Assembly (NCBI GenBank): GCA_001724245.1
Contig: MEDX01000003.1
Coordinates: 1-64,000, forward strand
DNA length: 64,000 nucleotides
From: Fonticula-like sp. SCN 57-25
Lineage: Eukaryota; Nucleariida; Rotosphaerida
Reading direction: 5' to 3'
Positions 9,731 through 21,951 of the stretch are shown piece after piece (the stretch's first letter is position 1; the number at the start of each line of letters is the position of its first letter). A program made the position numbers and the translations under genes. A model generated the notes under the pieces. It saw only the letters and a program-made list of their open reading frames with translations, did not search any database and was not told the origin of the DNA.

Positions 9731-12045
9731 ATGTCGCGCCTCCTGTACCAGCCGAGCCCGGCGGCCTCGGAGAAGGCCTATGTAAAGTCCATGCAGCAGT
9801 ACGAGGAGCTGTACAACAAGTCTTTGACAGAGGGCGACGCCTTTTGGGGCGAATGCGCTCGTACGCTCGTCGACTGGCAGCGCCCTTTCTCCATCGTGTC
9901 GTCGGGGTGCGCAGAGTCACTCCGCACCCGACTTGCCTAACGCGGAACGGTAGCGGGCTGGAGCACGGAGACGTCGCCTGGTTCCCCGACGGTGAATTGA
10001 ATGTCTCTTTTAACTGTATTGATCGTCATGCGCATGCCGACCCGAACAAGGTGCGCCCCGCTGTTCGTTCGTGTTCGCAGTGTTGATTGTTGGAACAAGG
10101 TCGCCATCATTTTCGAAGGCGACACTCCTGATGTCGTCCGCCACATCACGTACGGCGAGCTTCTCCGCAGTGTCTGCCGTCTTGCGCATGTGCTGCGCGA
10201 CGAAGGCCTGACAAAGGGCGATACCGTCGGCATCTACATGCCCCACATCCCCGAGGCAGCCATCGCGATGCTCGCTTGCGCCCGTCTTGGTCTTCCGCAC
10301 AGCGTGATCTTTGGAGGTTTCAGCGCGGAAGCGTTGCGCAGTCGGCTGATTGACACTGGCTGCAAAGTCGTTATTACCGCCGACGAGGGGAAGCGCGCGG
10401 GCAAGAGAGTTCCGCTCAAGAAGACGGTCGACGAGGCGGTCGAGGAATGCCCGCTGGTGCGGCGCGTTGTCGTCTTCATGCACACCGGCTCGAATATTTC
10501 TATGAATCCTGCGCGGGATGTGTACTGGCATGACGCCGTGGTGAACAAGCGGCCGTACATCCCGCCTGTTGCTTGCAGCGCCGAAGACCCCCTGTTCCTC
10601 CTTTACACGTCTGGCAGTACGGGCAAGCCCAAGGGGCTCATGCACACCACCGTACGGTCATCTATTTCACTTGCCGATCAGCGCCATACTAAACCTGGGC
10701 TAGGGCGGGTATCTTGTGCACGCTGCTCTTTCGTTCAAGCACATTTTTGACTATCACCCCGGGGACATTTACTACTGCACGGCGGATGTTGGGTTTGTTT
10801 CGCTTTTGCCGCCTTCCTTTTCAGTCGGTCTAATCCGTTTATGCTAGATGGATCACGGGTCATTCATATGTTGTCTACGGCCCCCTATGCAACGGCGCGA
10901 CGACGCTTATGTTTGAGGGTGTCCCGATGTACCCCGACGCGGGCCGCCTCTGGGAGATTGTGGAGCGCCATCGCGTCACTCAGCTATACACCGCGCCGAC
11001 GGCCATCCGCGCCCTGAAGAAGCACGGAGACAGCTATGTGACAAAGTACGACCGCTCAAGCCTTCGTATCCTCGGCACCGTGGGCGAGCCGATCAATCCG
11101 GAGGCGTGGCTCTGGTACTACAACGTGGTCGGCGAGGGGCGCTGCTCGGTTGTCGACACTTTCTGGCAGACCGAAACGGGAGGCATCATGGTCTGCCCGC
11201 TGCCGGGCGCGACACCGACCAAGCCCGGCTCCGCCTCGCTGCCTTTCTGGGGCGTCGAGCCGGTCATCCTCGACCCCGTCTCTGGCAAGCTGCTGGAAGG
11301 TGCGCCTGACACCCCAATAGTCCCCTCTTGGCTAAAATTCGGCGGTCCAAAGGAAATGACGTATCTGGTGTGCTTGGCTTTGCCCGGCCGTGGCCCGGCA
11401 TGGCGCGCACCATCTTTGGCGACCACTCGCGCTATCTCGAGACGTACATGATGCCGTACAGGGGCTACTACTTTACCGGAGACGGGGCCGACCGCGACGA
11501 GCACGGCTACATCTGGGTCCGCGGACGCGTGGACGATGTCATCAACGTGTCGGGGCACCGCCTGGGGACGGCCGAGATTGAGAGCGCGCTTGTCGCGGGC
11601 GGTACCTGCGCCGAAGCTGCCGTCGTGGGAGCGCCCGACGAGCTCACTGGGTGCGCGCGATGCAATAGTAAATTGCAGCGGCCTGACGTGGGTGTTTCAG
11701 CCAAGCCATCTACTGTTTCTGCATTTTGAAGGATGGCTTTGAGGGGACGGATGCACTGGCAGCAACCCTGAAGCAGCAGGTGCGCCAGCATATCGGGCCC
11801 ATCGCCACCCCCAAGCGGATCTACTTTGTCCCGGGACTGCCAAAGACACGCTCGGGTAAGATCATGCGTCGCGTGCTTCGCAAGATTGCGGCCGACGAGT
11901 CAGACCAGCTTGGGTACGCTTCGCCTGCTTGTCGCAGCTTTACTGTATTTTGTGCTCACATGTTCGTGCGACCAGCGACACGTCGACGCTGGCTGACCCG
12001 TCTATCGTCGACATCCTGATTAAAATGGTCGAGGCGCCGAATTAA
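9731..12045 (+). CDS. ACS: Acetyl-CoA synthetase (AMP-forming)
   Basis: Makes acetyl-CoA from acetate, ATP and CoA through an acetyl-adenylate. Eight exons (9731..9906, 9954..10050, 10100..10651, 10704..10792, 10848..11299, 11353..11650, 11701..11913, 11976..12045) give 648 aa, normal for the family. Visible motifs: the P-loop-like [22 protein letters not shown] of the adenylation core; [16 protein letters not shown]; the hinge region [14 protein letters not shown]; and the catalytic-Lys motif [11 protein letters not shown] near the C-terminus. No signal peptide is seen, so a cytosolic or nuclear form is likely. Intron 2 (10051..10099) ends AAG rather than CAG/TAG and is flanked by a 9-base direct repeat. 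Confidence 0.97.
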
Positions 12046-12127
12046 ACATACCGAAGAGCTAGCGACCAAATTCCTGTGCAATTTTTACGAATACTTTTAA
12101 ATATACAACAAGAATGAGCTCTCCAAT

Positions 12128-13507
12128 ATGGTCGACAGCGCTAGCGCCAACAGCTTACAGCTAGCAACCAATCACACAGTTTCCCGCCATAATCGGCCTG
12201 CCATGAGCGCCGTTCGCGATGCTGTTGTCAAGCAGGCGCGACGGTGGATCCCGCTCGACAGCCAGGCACCGCCGCTGTCTCTTAGCACCCCCGTACTAAA
12301 GTTTGGCTCGTACAATGTTCTTGCCCAGTGCCTCATTAAGCGCGAAAACTTTCCGTACGCTTCCAAGACAGCCATTACGTGGAAGCACCGTTCCGCGCGT
12401 TTACTGGACGAGATCAAGGGCCGTGACCTAGATGTATTGTGTATGCAGGAAGTGGACTCTGCTCAGTTTTGGGAAACGCGGCTTGGGGAGCTGGGATATA
12501 CTCTTTTGTATCATCGGAACCCAACCAAGCAGCATGGCATCGCGATTGCCTTCAAGCACGACAAGGTGACCCTGGACAACATCGAACAGCTGTTGCTTGG
12601 CGAGAAAGACTCGGTGCAACGCCTTTCTCTCAACATTGGCAACGTGGCACAGGTGGCCAAGTTTTCTTTGGTCGGCGGTGTCAGCGAGAGTGGACGCCAA
12701 AGCTCCTTTGTGATCAGCAACATGCACCTCTGCTGGCGGCCCTTTGCCAACTACATTCGCGTCCGGCAGGCCCTGGAGGTGATGCAGGTGGCATCCAAGT
12801 ACGCTCCTGCCCCGTACATTATGTGCGGAGACTGGAACACTACCCCGGATGACGCGCTCTACTCGCTGGCAACGATACGCCGCGCCAACGGTGACGTCCC
12901 TGCTTTCCACATGCACTTGCCGCGCAGTCTCTTGCTCGGCGAAACAACCATGGGGCAGATATCAGGTATGCCATCTACCGAGCTCGCAGTTGTATTCTCA
13001 TATCTTTTTTTTGTTGCTGTAGATGTGGCGGAGATGTCGGGGGACATGCTTGCCGAGCCCGACGACGTTGAGCAGATCACGCAGGCGTTCGCTTCGTTCC
13101 CCCTCGGCCGCAGCGCATACTCGACGTACCGCGAGCTGGACCCCGACATGGCCCCGGCGGAGGCACCGCCGGCGGCGATCACCAACGGGAACGGTCATGT
13201 TGTCTACGAAAAGTCGTCGCCGTACTGGGGCCCCTGGAAGGGCGAGCCGCTGCTGACGCACAGCCAGCCGCACTTTAAGGGCACGCTGGATTACATCATC
13301 CTCACCGATCCCGACAGTGCGCGGTTCACCGTTTTATCAGGGGCATTGCGCTGAGTGTTGTGGTGTTTTGTAGGCATGTGTCGCATCGAGTCGATCCTTG
13401 AGCTACCGCCGCTGAGCGAGGTTCACGCGCAGACTTCCCTGCCCAACGACAATTTTGGCTCGGACCATCTGCTCATCGCGTGCAAAATTGCATTTCTGAA
13501 TAACTAA
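12128..13507 (+). CDS. CCR4/nocturnin-like endonuclease-exonuclease-phosphatase family protein
   Basis: Mg-dependent EEP-fold hydrolase of the deadenylase/nocturnin/Angel group. Exons 12128..12965, 13023..13316 and 13374..13507 give 421 aa. Fold motifs in order: FGSYNVLAQCL near residue 58; the metal-binding Glu in DVLCMQEVD near residue 103; SNMHLCWRP; the catalytic GDWNTTP near residue 238; TLDYIILTD; and the C-terminal SDHLLIACKI with the catalytic His. Likely substrates are poly(A) tails or NADP(H), depending on subgroup, which the sequence does not settle. A start at a later Met (MSAVRDAV) is possible if the first 25 residues are not used. Confidence 0.85.
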
Positions 13508-13542
13508 ATAATCATAAAAATTATACAATACAGAATGTAATG

Positions 13543-15789
13543 TCACACTTGCTGAGACACGCCGCAGTTGCGGCAGATCCTCTTTGTCGTTTCCGATATC
13601 TCATCGAACAGTTCCATGAAATCGTGCGTGCACTCGGGCGGCAGCTCTGCCTCTTCCACCTTTGCCTGCACCGTTCCCACTTGTTTGGCCTCTTCCTTTC
13701 GCCGCTTCTTCTTGGCTTGCCGCTCCTCGGCCTCTGCGCCATACTTTCTGCGAATGCTCGCCGCGACCATGGCGCCGTTGACCAGCTTGCGCCAATTGGC
13801 AAGAGCCTGCTGCTGAAGGCGCTGCCGTGCAAGCTCGTCCTGGCGCGCCTCGTGCTCCTCGCACGCTTCGCGCACAACCGTCTCAAACTCGGCGCACACG
13901 ACAATACCCTGTGTCACCGGGACGGCGCGGCGGCCACTAAAGCTGAACCCAGTCTATCAAGCGCGGTACACTAAGCGCACGCCCTAAAAATGAGCGAGTC
14001 GCACCACAGCGTCTGCATAGTCAATGTTGAGCTTGCGGGCCACCTGGCCGGCGGCTCGAACTGTGGCGTACATCCGGTGGTAAGCGACCCGCGGGGTCAG
14101 CCGAGTGCGTACTGTTAATGTGCACGCAGCCGTGCGGGAGCATTGACGGCTTGTATAGGTCGACGTTACCGTACTTGTTCTTTGGCACGATCCCCTATAA
14201 TTTACGTCAGACCGCGCGCACCATCATCTTAATAAAATATGCGCACCCCGCTCGCCACCGGCGGCTCGTACGGCTTGGTCTGCCACAGGCCAAAAAGCTC
14301 GACCTGCGGCGCCGTTTCACCGGCCGCCGCTGCTGCCGCCGCCGCCGTCGAGTCGGTCTCCTCCACCAGCATGCCTTTCCCCCCCGACTTGCGCGCGGCC
14401 ACTTTGGCGCCGCGGACAACCTTTGCTGGCTTCTCGCCCTGCCGAATGACGCGGCCGTCCTTGAGCCAGTACTCGACCGAGTGGAGCGTCTTGACGCACT
14501 CGCGCGGGTAGACCGGCTCGCCGCGAATGTAGCCGAGAATCGGCTCCCTCGCGTAGAGGCACTCAAACTTGCGCAAGTGCCGCTCCAGCGCGTACAGCGG
14601 GTGATTCTTGAACTGCTCAAAGCTCGTCGGGAGAACCTCGAGCCTCCCACGCGCCTCCAGCTCGGCGCTCTCCAAAGACCGTAGGGCGTCATCACGCGAC
14701 CGGAGTGGCCGCAAGACAGACTCTAGAAATCGATGGCACGAGCGCATTTTTACCGTGCGCGCGCCCCACTGCGAGGCGTAGCGGCGGGTGACGTCGCTAA
14801 CGGACCGGTCTGCGTCCGCTGCACTTTAGCTTCACTTCAAGCACAGAGAACAAAGAGACGCGTACCAGCATCAAACGCCAGCGCGTACAGGAGGGGCGGG
14901 CGCGCGTCAAGGCGCTCGGGCTGATCGACAATCCCGCGCAATGTATCAACAGCTTAATATATCGCTTAGCTACCAAAAAAAGTCATTCTCAGTGCGCACC
15001 TATCCACCGCATCTCGCTGTCCAGGAACACTTCGGCCCACGCGATGGCTGCGGGAGGCACGTTTATGACGGGGACAGAGCCGGCGTCGGACAATGTCGCC
15101 TTGAGAGGCGAGCTCGCGGGCGCCTCCTCTTGCTTTCTCGGCGACTCCTCTTGCTTCTTTGGCGAAGAAGACGCCGACGCTGATGGAGAGCTAGCATCGG
15201 AAGCGGCGGAGCGAATGTGGCCAAGGACGCTCTTTGGCGAAATGAGCTGCGCCGATAGTACTATCCGCGACCTAAGGCCTAGCGAAAGGGCGACACTCAC
15301 AAACGCCTGCGCCGCTGCAAATTGGTCGCCGCTAAAGTGGGTAGCAAAGTGCAGCGACTGCGCAACAAGCGCCTCAGCATCTTGGACGTGCGGCATAGCT
15401 GCCGGCGAGATGGTAAAGGCGCCCATAAACCACGACACCAGTTTGGTCAACATCGGCAACGTGTGGCGCGACGGGTCCTCCGTCCATTCAGCTCTCACGT
15501 CAGGCGAGAGTCGCTCCGATGCAGCGGCCAACACTTGCGGCTTGAGCGACCACATGCGAAGTCGCCCCGCAGAGATCCACAGTAGCAGATGCGCTCGGTG
15601 AACTTCAATCGTAAGCGCGCGCTCTTCCTTGGTCACCGGCTGAGCGCTCGCACGACGTCGCACAGCGCTTCCCACGTGTATTACCAGTGGCCCCTCCGTC
15701 TTTTCCACATCCTCCTCATTGTCCAACTCTTCATCAAACTCGTCAAAGAGCACGTCGTAAAAGATGTCGCCTTCACCACCGCTCGCCAT
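13543..15789 (-). CDS. XPC: DNA damage recognition protein XPC / Rad4
   Basis: Initiates global-genome nucleotide excision repair by inserting beta-hairpins at helix-distorting lesions. Exons (minus) 15000..15789, 14866..14952, 14247..14818, 14113..14194, 14005..14060 and 13543..13953 give 665 aa. Order: short acidic N-terminus, transglutaminase-like domain ending in WIAVDTLRGIVDQPERL, BHD1 (NHPLYALERHLRKFECL, YPRECVKTLHSVEYWLKDGR), and BHD2/3 (GLWQTKPYEPPVA, KYGNVDLYKPSMLPHGCVHI, ARKLNIDYADAVTGFSFSG). The end is the conserved PVTQGIVVCAEFETVVREA helix. It is shorter than animal XPC at the N-terminus. An unusual C-terminal tail carries CTH and CRNC, a possible zinc site. A perfect E2F-like site lies 9 bases upstream of the start. 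Confidence 0.95.
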
Positions 15790-15798
15790 GACGGGCAA

Positions 15799-15810
15799 TT
15801 TGGCGGGAAA
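15799..15810. promoter_or_regulatory. E2F-like site TTTGGCGGGAAA before XPC
   Basis: Full match to the E2F consensus TTTSSCGC on either strand, 9 bases upstream of the XPC start codon and 97 bases upstream of the divergent methylesterase gene. Confidence 0.5.
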
Positions 15811-15906
15811 TGACCAAATCTTTCAGCATCTTTTCCGTAACGTCCAGTCATCTTTTCTCTCGTGGCGTGAGCTGGGCGTGAGCGTCAGCCGCGGTCGAGT
15901 GTTGAC

Positions 15907-17606
15907 ATGTCGAGCCTGCGCTCTCGAGCCGGTTCGGTGGATCGGCCTGCCGTGCAGACCGGCCATTTTTCAGAGGAGATTGTGAGCGACTCTGTGGAGG
16001 GACTGGAGGAGCTTGAGGCTTCGCCGATTATCCGTCGCTCATTTCTTCAGCGGGGCGGATCTTTTGAGGTCGTAGCAGAGGAGCGTCGGCGATGGTGCGA
16101 ACGTTCAACGCTGGTCCTTGAAGTGGATTGTTGCTGATGCCAAAATTTGAATAGGGCGCAGAGTCATCCCATTGGGCCGGTGTTGCCGTACGCGGCGCAG
16201 CTGTTCTGGCAGTTTGCCAAGCAGGGTCATGTGTGGATATGGCGTATGGTGTGCATGTTTTGGTATGTGCTGCTGCTTCTACCGGCCTTTATCAAGATCG
16301 GCTTCTATTACATGACCTCCCTTGATATTGTGCGCAATATCCAGTATGGCAGTCGGCCGCGCAATTTTCTTGACATCTACCTCCCCGTCACGCCCCTTCG
16401 CTCGCCGCGTAAGCGTCCCGTTGCCGTGTTCCTCACAGGCGGTATCTGGATCATCGGGTACAAGGCTTGGGGTGCCTTTTTCGGCCGTATGCTGGCCGCC
16501 CACGGTATCATCACCGTAACGCCCGACTATCGCAACTACCCGCAGGGCGTCATTGACGACATGCTGGCGGACAGCGCGGCGGCGATCGAGTGGGTCCACC
16601 AGCATATCGACGAGTACGGAGGCGACCCCGAGAGCATCCACCTCATGGGCCAGTCTGCTGGCGGTACGCCTCCCGATATCTAAAATACGGAGAAATGGGC
16701 ACTAAATTGGGGTGTGTTTTTTAACTTGCATTCAGCGCACCTTTCTGCGATGGTCGTGCTGCTAAAGTCGCTGTCCGAGTACCGCGGCAGCAAGGTTCCT
16801 ATCCACGAGGACTCTATTCACAACGCTTTCAACAATTTGCCGCATGAGAGCGCCATTGTACGCATTTTCTAGTTTTGGTTGATGTCATTGTGTGCATTTT
16901 CTGATGTGGGGCTATCGTAGACGTGGAGTGTGAAGCACATTCGCAATGTTTCGCTTGTTGCCGGCCCGTACGACCTCGTCTCTATGCTTCCGCACTTTGA
17001 GGAGCGCGGGCTTTACCGCAATGTGGTGGCCGGGATCATGGGCGGGCTCGAGCGCCTGCCGCAGATGTCGCCTGCGGTGCTCGTGCGCGAGCACCAGGCG
17101 CTCTTCCGCGCAGTGACGGCTTCGGTGCAATGCCCCCCGGTGTACCTCTTCCACGGGACCAGCGACACGGCCGTACCATTCACATCCGCGGTCGACTTTT
17201 GTTCCGCGCTCGTCGACGCAGGGTGCGTGACGGTAATGATCCTGAAACGCTGTTGCTCACGCCCACGCCAGGTTCGCCGCGTCGTACAAATTATACAAGG
17301 GCAAGTCCCATACGGATCCCATTATCGAGGACATTGTCTACGTCCAGGATGTGACCGATGAAGAGTGCGTTGGTAGTATTGCGCTCGCGCCGCTTGGCTC
17401 ACCTGTGCTCTTTCAGTGTGATTACCGATATTGTTTCCCTGCTAAAGACCAGCCAATGGAAGCCGTCGGCGCTGCGCAAGCGCCACTCCTTCATCATCGC
17501 TACGGACGCCGAGGCTGCCGCATTGCACGTGCCGGTCACGGCCTCGCGCATGAGCATGATTCCATGGATCAATGTTGCACTGGCGCGGCGCGTCTGCCCA
17601 TTCTAA
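15907..17606 (+). CDS. ICME-like: Isoprenylcysteine methylesterase-like alpha/beta hydrolase
   Basis: Resembles plant ICME/PCME, which removes the methyl ester from prenylated C-terminal cysteines at ER/Golgi membranes. Exons 15907..16094, 16155..16663, 16736..16857, 16921..17222, 17272..17364 and 17417..17606 give 467 aa. After a polar N-terminus come one or two membrane segments (MVCMFWYVLLLLPAFIKIGF), the entry motif QYGSRPRNFLDIYLP, the oxyanion-type TGGIWIIGYKAWG and YRNYPQGVIDDM. The nucleophile motif is HLMGQSAGAHL (Ser near residue 229); late motifs are HGTSDTAVPF (Asp) and KGKSHTDPI (His). The C-terminal about 70 residues extend beyond typical ICME. Substrate is inferred from family resemblance. 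Confidence 0.87.
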
Positions 17607-17752
17607 GCCATAATAACCGTATTTTTGTGTGTAATTTTTATGATATGATTCCCTGATAAACCTGGCATTGTTGGGAACGGGTTCCATCGGAACGTGTCAT
17701 TGCTATTATCAATCTGTCAACAACAACAAAAAAGTCATAGTACATGTTGCTA

Positions 17753-19192
17753 TCACGCGTCATCTTCGTCGGACGGCTCCTCGTCGCTGCTTTCCGCGTC
17801 CTTATCGCCGCCTTCCTTTTCCTCCTTGTCGGCCTCGGGCGACTCCTTGGCATTCCGCTTTGGGAGCTTTTGCGACAGCGTGGCTTCGTCGGGCTGAATT
17901 TCGCGAACATTGCAGGAGCGCTTGATGGCGGCCAGCAGCCTCTTTGCATCGTCGCCGTTCCGTGTCTATCAGTTGCCGGAGCGGGCGTTAGTTCAAGAAA
18001 CATAAAACGAATCAATATCGCGCACCCGAATGACGATTGTGCGCGGGGACTTGTCATCAAAAACGCACGCGATGCGCACGTACACATCCATGTAGAGGCA
18101 CACGGGCGCGTTCTCCACCAGCACAGCGTTAAGCGCGAGGCGGCGGCTCCCATCGAGGCGCATAACTAGAAAAACTGGTTAGCGTGGAATTTTTCGCTCC
18201 GGCCTATCGTGCGCACTCAGCCGGGCCAGATTCGACTCGCGATTCAAGTTGACGTGCAGCTCGCCGACGCCGCGCTCCTTCCACCCTTTCGTCTCCTCGT
18301 CCATGATGAACAGCTTTACGCGCGCCTGGAACTCTATCTTATCGTCCTCCTCGCCGGTCACAAGCTGCGACGGGTCGACCGCGGCCGTGGCGGACGGCGC
18401 GTCCTTGCCAAAAGTGGCCGGCGCAAGCGGCTCGCCCGCAGCAACAGTGGGCTTGCTCTCGTCCGGCTGCTCAGCGTCCTTTTTCTCCTTGGGCGCAGCC
18501 TCGGCCCACGACCCTGACGACGACGCGAGGCTCCCGAACGAGCCGGCCTTGACACCTTCGCCAAACTAATAGAAAAGTGAGCAGTCAGATAAATAGGCAC
18601 AAAAGAGGCGCGCTACCTGCTTCGTCACTGAAGAAGACGCGGCTGCAGCTGCTGCGGCGCTCGTTGTCTCGGTCACCGGCTTGAGGCCGACCGTTGACGT
18701 CCCAAACGCAAACGACGTCGACCATGACGGCTTGTCGGCCGCCGTTGCGCCACTGCCGCTGCTACCGCTCAGCCACGACGGCTTGTCCGTGCCGCCCAGC
18801 CACGAGCTGCCGCCGGACGCGACACTTCCAAACCCTTTCGATCCGCCTCCAAACTGAAGCAATCACTCAGTTAGAGGGGTAGTAGAAACGCACGCTGCCA
18901 ATCGTACCACACGTGGCGCTTCCTTGGCCACCGTAGGCTCATTTTCTGTCGCCGAAGCGGACGGCGCTTCCTTCGAAGCGTCCTTCTCGGTCGAGGCCGC
19001 CAAAGGCGCGTCCTTGGTGGCCTCGTCGGCCGCCCCCGTGACCACCGCGGGCTCAATCGAAACGCCATCCTCCTTTGGCCGCTTCGCCGCTTTGTCAGGT
19101 TCCTGGGCATCGACAGCTACGTGCTTTGCCACAATGTCGCCCTTGTCGCCATCGGGGTTTTCATCGCGCGCTCGCTTGGCACCCGACGCCAT
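17753..19192 (-). CDS. RANBP3: Ran-binding protein 3-like, RanBD protein
   Basis: Cofactor that binds RanGTP and helps CRM1-dependent export. Exons (minus) 18908..19192, 18617..18853, 18217..18565, 18026..18165 and 17753..17965 give 407 aa. The N-terminus carries a basic NLS-like KRARDE and a long acidic/Ala region. The middle has FG-type repeats (FGGGSKGFGSVASGG, FAFGTS). The Ran-binding domain spans about residues 205-320: VTGEEDDKIEFQARVKLFIM, KGWKERGVGELHVN, RLDGSRRLALNAVLVENAP. The C-terminus is acidic (EEPSDEDDA). FG plus C-terminal RanBD is also seen in Nup50/Nup2; the VTGEE...W-ERG pattern and domain order favour RanBP3. Confidence 0.88.
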
Positions 19193-19260
19193 CCCTCCAA
19201 CTTATCGACGACGATTTGACAAATTGGCGCCGAAAGAGCAAATCACGTGATGAAGTCAAA

Positions 19261-19297
19261 TTGCAGTTTGCCGGCAGTTTAGTTTGCAGTTTGCAGT
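19261..19297. promoter_or_regulatory. GTTTGCAG tandem element in RANBP3/PELP1 divergent promoter
   Basis: TTGCAGTTTG at 19261 and AGTTTGCAGTTTGCAGT at 19281-19297, ending 6 bases before the PELP1 start codon; reverse complement of the GCAAACT tandem upstream of MED11 and ACS. An E2F-like TTGGCGCC lies about 40 bases further up. Confidence 0.5.
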
Positions 19298-19303
19298 GCA
19301 CTC

Positions 19304-21594
19304 ATGGCTGACCAGGTGGTGGCGGTGCTGAATGGCCTGCTGGCGACGGACGAGGCGGCGACGCGCTCGGGCGAGCTTGCTGTCACGTTGATAGAGCGGA
19401 TTCCCTCGTCACTATGGGCGTCCCAAGCGGAGAACGCCGCCATGTCGCGTCTATCCTCGCGCATCGGCGCGCTGCTTCAGAGCAGATCCCACGGGGCTCG
19501 CGCGACCGCCGCCCGCCTCATCACGCTCATGACGCGGCTGGGTCCCCAAATGGCGACGGCAAACTGCTTGTCATGGCTTTCTCTATTGTTGTCGTTTGCG
19601 AAAACGGCCAAGGATCGACCGGTCGGCGTGACCGAGGCCGCCCTGGAGGCCTGCGTCGCTCTCTTCCTCGTGGGCGATCGCGTGCCGTCCCTTCGTCGCG
19701 ACATCCTGGCCACGCCCTTCCCGCGCCTGCTCATCAATGTAGCACAGATGATTGAAGGGGCACCGGCGTCTACTCTTATTGCTCTTCGCGTGGTGCGTGC
19801 GCTGCTGCCCGCCTACGGCCCGTCGTTCAAGACGGTCACCGACAAGGTGGACGGTGCAGTGCGCAGTTTAATAGCAGGCGGCAACGCCGAGGCAGTGGCG
19901 CTCTTGCCTCATCTCTCACTGATGGCTGGCGCGAAGCATACGGCCGGAGCTTGGACCGAGACTTACACTCAGACCCTCGGGTCAGTGTCGCAGTTGTACG
20001 CGCGCCTCACGGCGTCGTGCCTCAGCGAGACGGGGACCCGGGAGCCGGCTCTCTCGGACGCCTCGCTTCAACAAATTATGCCCAACCGCAAGGCGCCGCC
20101 GTCGCTTCTGCTCAGTCGCTTCCAATTGGCAATGTCGTGTCTTAAGGAGCACTTGCGAGTCAGCGTGGCCGTCGAGGTGGCGCTCCCTCTGCCGCAGACG
20201 CTGGACGTTTTGGCGCAGATTTTCGACACGGGCCTCAAGCCACTGGTACATGATCTTGCGCTTTTAGACGACAGGGAGACTAACTCAACGTTGCCAGATG
20301 GCCACGAGCGCGAGCCGCCAAGAGTTCCACCTTGTGCTTGCGATGCTCCCCCTGGTGTTAGAGGAGTCGTGCAGCTTTTTGTCATCTCTTCTTCAATGGT
20401 ACCTTGCCACCTCAACTTTTTTTCTGTAGTTGCTCATCACTGTCTTTGTAGCGGCGGTGGTCGACTTGTTACTGTAATTGGCCGGCTGCGTCGGTGCACG
20501 CTCTTTGCCGTCCAAGCCGCCGGCGAATCGGGGCCGTCCACGCGCGCGGCGGCCTTTGATTGCCTTCGCGTCTTTGTCGAGACGTTTGGGATGAGCAGCC
20601 TAGAAGACGACGGCGTCGGCATCGCCGACACGCTAACGGCGGAGGTTCGTACGCTCGAGGCTCTTCTACCGGCATCGGCAACGGGGTCGCTCCAGCAGGA
20701 GGCGCAGCTGCTCGCCTCGAGTCGCAAAAAGCGCAAGCTCGAGGACGGCAAGGGCGAGCAGGTCAAGCCGGTCGAGCCGCTTGCCACGCCGCATATGGCG
20801 CCCATCCGCGCCGCCTTGTCAGGTGCGCTGCTGCCGCCGCCGCTCTCTGGCTCGCGACTAACTTTTGAGCAGCGTACAAGGTGATGATGAACGCGTCGCG
20901 TCAGGACGCCGCGTGGCGCCTCGCGGCCGAAAAGCCGCTACTCATCCTGGCATCCTCCCTGCTGCAGCCGATGGACGTGCCCGCCGCCCTGCCCGACGAC
21001 GTTGTTTGCCTGCTCCTCGAGACGCTAACGACCGCCGCCGCGGGCCCAAATGCGCGCCTGGCGCACCCGATCCTTGCGCACGTCCTGCAGCTTGTCTCGG
21101 AGGCGCAGGCGCACCCGTCCGCGGCCGTCCACCGCTGCGCCACGGCGTGCCTCGCGCCGCTCGTCTCTGCTATCCACCCGCGCCTGCCCGCCGTTCATCG
21201 CTACACGGACGCGGACTATGCCGAGCCGGCGGTCAAGCCCGATGTACCGGCTGCGCTGCCCCACGATAGCAGTGCCGCTGTGACAGCAGCCCCGGTGCAG
21301 GCGCCCATGCCCGCTCTGCCCGCCTCGGCGCCAGCCCAGGCGCCAGCTACCCGCCCGCCCGCCGCGAGCAACTCGCTCTTTGCGGCTGCCACGAGCGCGG
21401 CGTTTGACGGCGCGGCGCCCTTGACGGCCTCATTTGCTGCGCCGGTTGTCGCTCAGAACCAAGCCGCACCTGCGGCGGCCCCCGCGGCGCGCCCGGCGGC
21501 CGTCTCGACGCCGGCGCCCGCCAAGACCGAGGACGCGGGCGACCAAGACATGCCCGATATTGACGCGGATGGGCCCGACTCGGAGGACGAGTGA
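19304..21594 (+). CDS. PELP1: PELP1 / Rix1, 60S ribosome maturation factor
   Basis: Scaffold of the Rix1-TEX10-WDR18 complex that acts on late pre-60S particles in the nucleus. Exons 19304..20245, 20298..20398, 20452..20822 and 20873..21594 give 711 aa. The N-terminal RIX1 helical repeat region is clear (ATAARLITLMTRLGPQM, CLSWLSLLLSFAKTAKD, DRVPSLRRDILATPFPRLL). A basic patch SSRKKRKLEDGK follows near residue 455. The C-terminal third is Pro/Ala-rich and ends in an acidic tail (DQDMPDIDADGPDSEDE), as in PELP1. Exon 2/3 boundaries are the least certain. TEX10, its partner, lies about 12 kb downstream in the same window. Confidence 0.88.
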
Positions 21595-21951
21595 CACTCG
21601 CTTCTGCTCGTACCTGTGCTGAAGTTTTTTTTTCTCTGGACCGCTGAGCATGGTTGCATGAATATACTATACGATTGTATGACTGAAGCGTGAATATAAA
21701 GGTATCACTATCTGTATCCGCTGCCAACATCCTTGCGCAATGCGCCTCACTATGCTTGAAAAAGCACGCCTGGCCGTGTAATAGCGCATGTAGGCGCCAG
21801 ATAGGCGCCATGGTTGCGATGACAGGCGAGTTTGAGCTTCACGTGATTGATCACGTACCACCCTGAAACTAATCAAGGTAGCCCACCCCGCGAGGTTCCC
21901 CTATTCATCGAGTAGTGTTGACTGGACGGACGCCTTGCCCCGCAAGCAGTC
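21595..21951. other. Intergenic spacer PELP1-START gene
   Basis: Holds the PELP1 3' flank (poly-T run at about 21625, AATATA-rich stretch) and the START gene promoter. No ORF, RNA gene or repeat that I can support. Confidence 0.6.
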
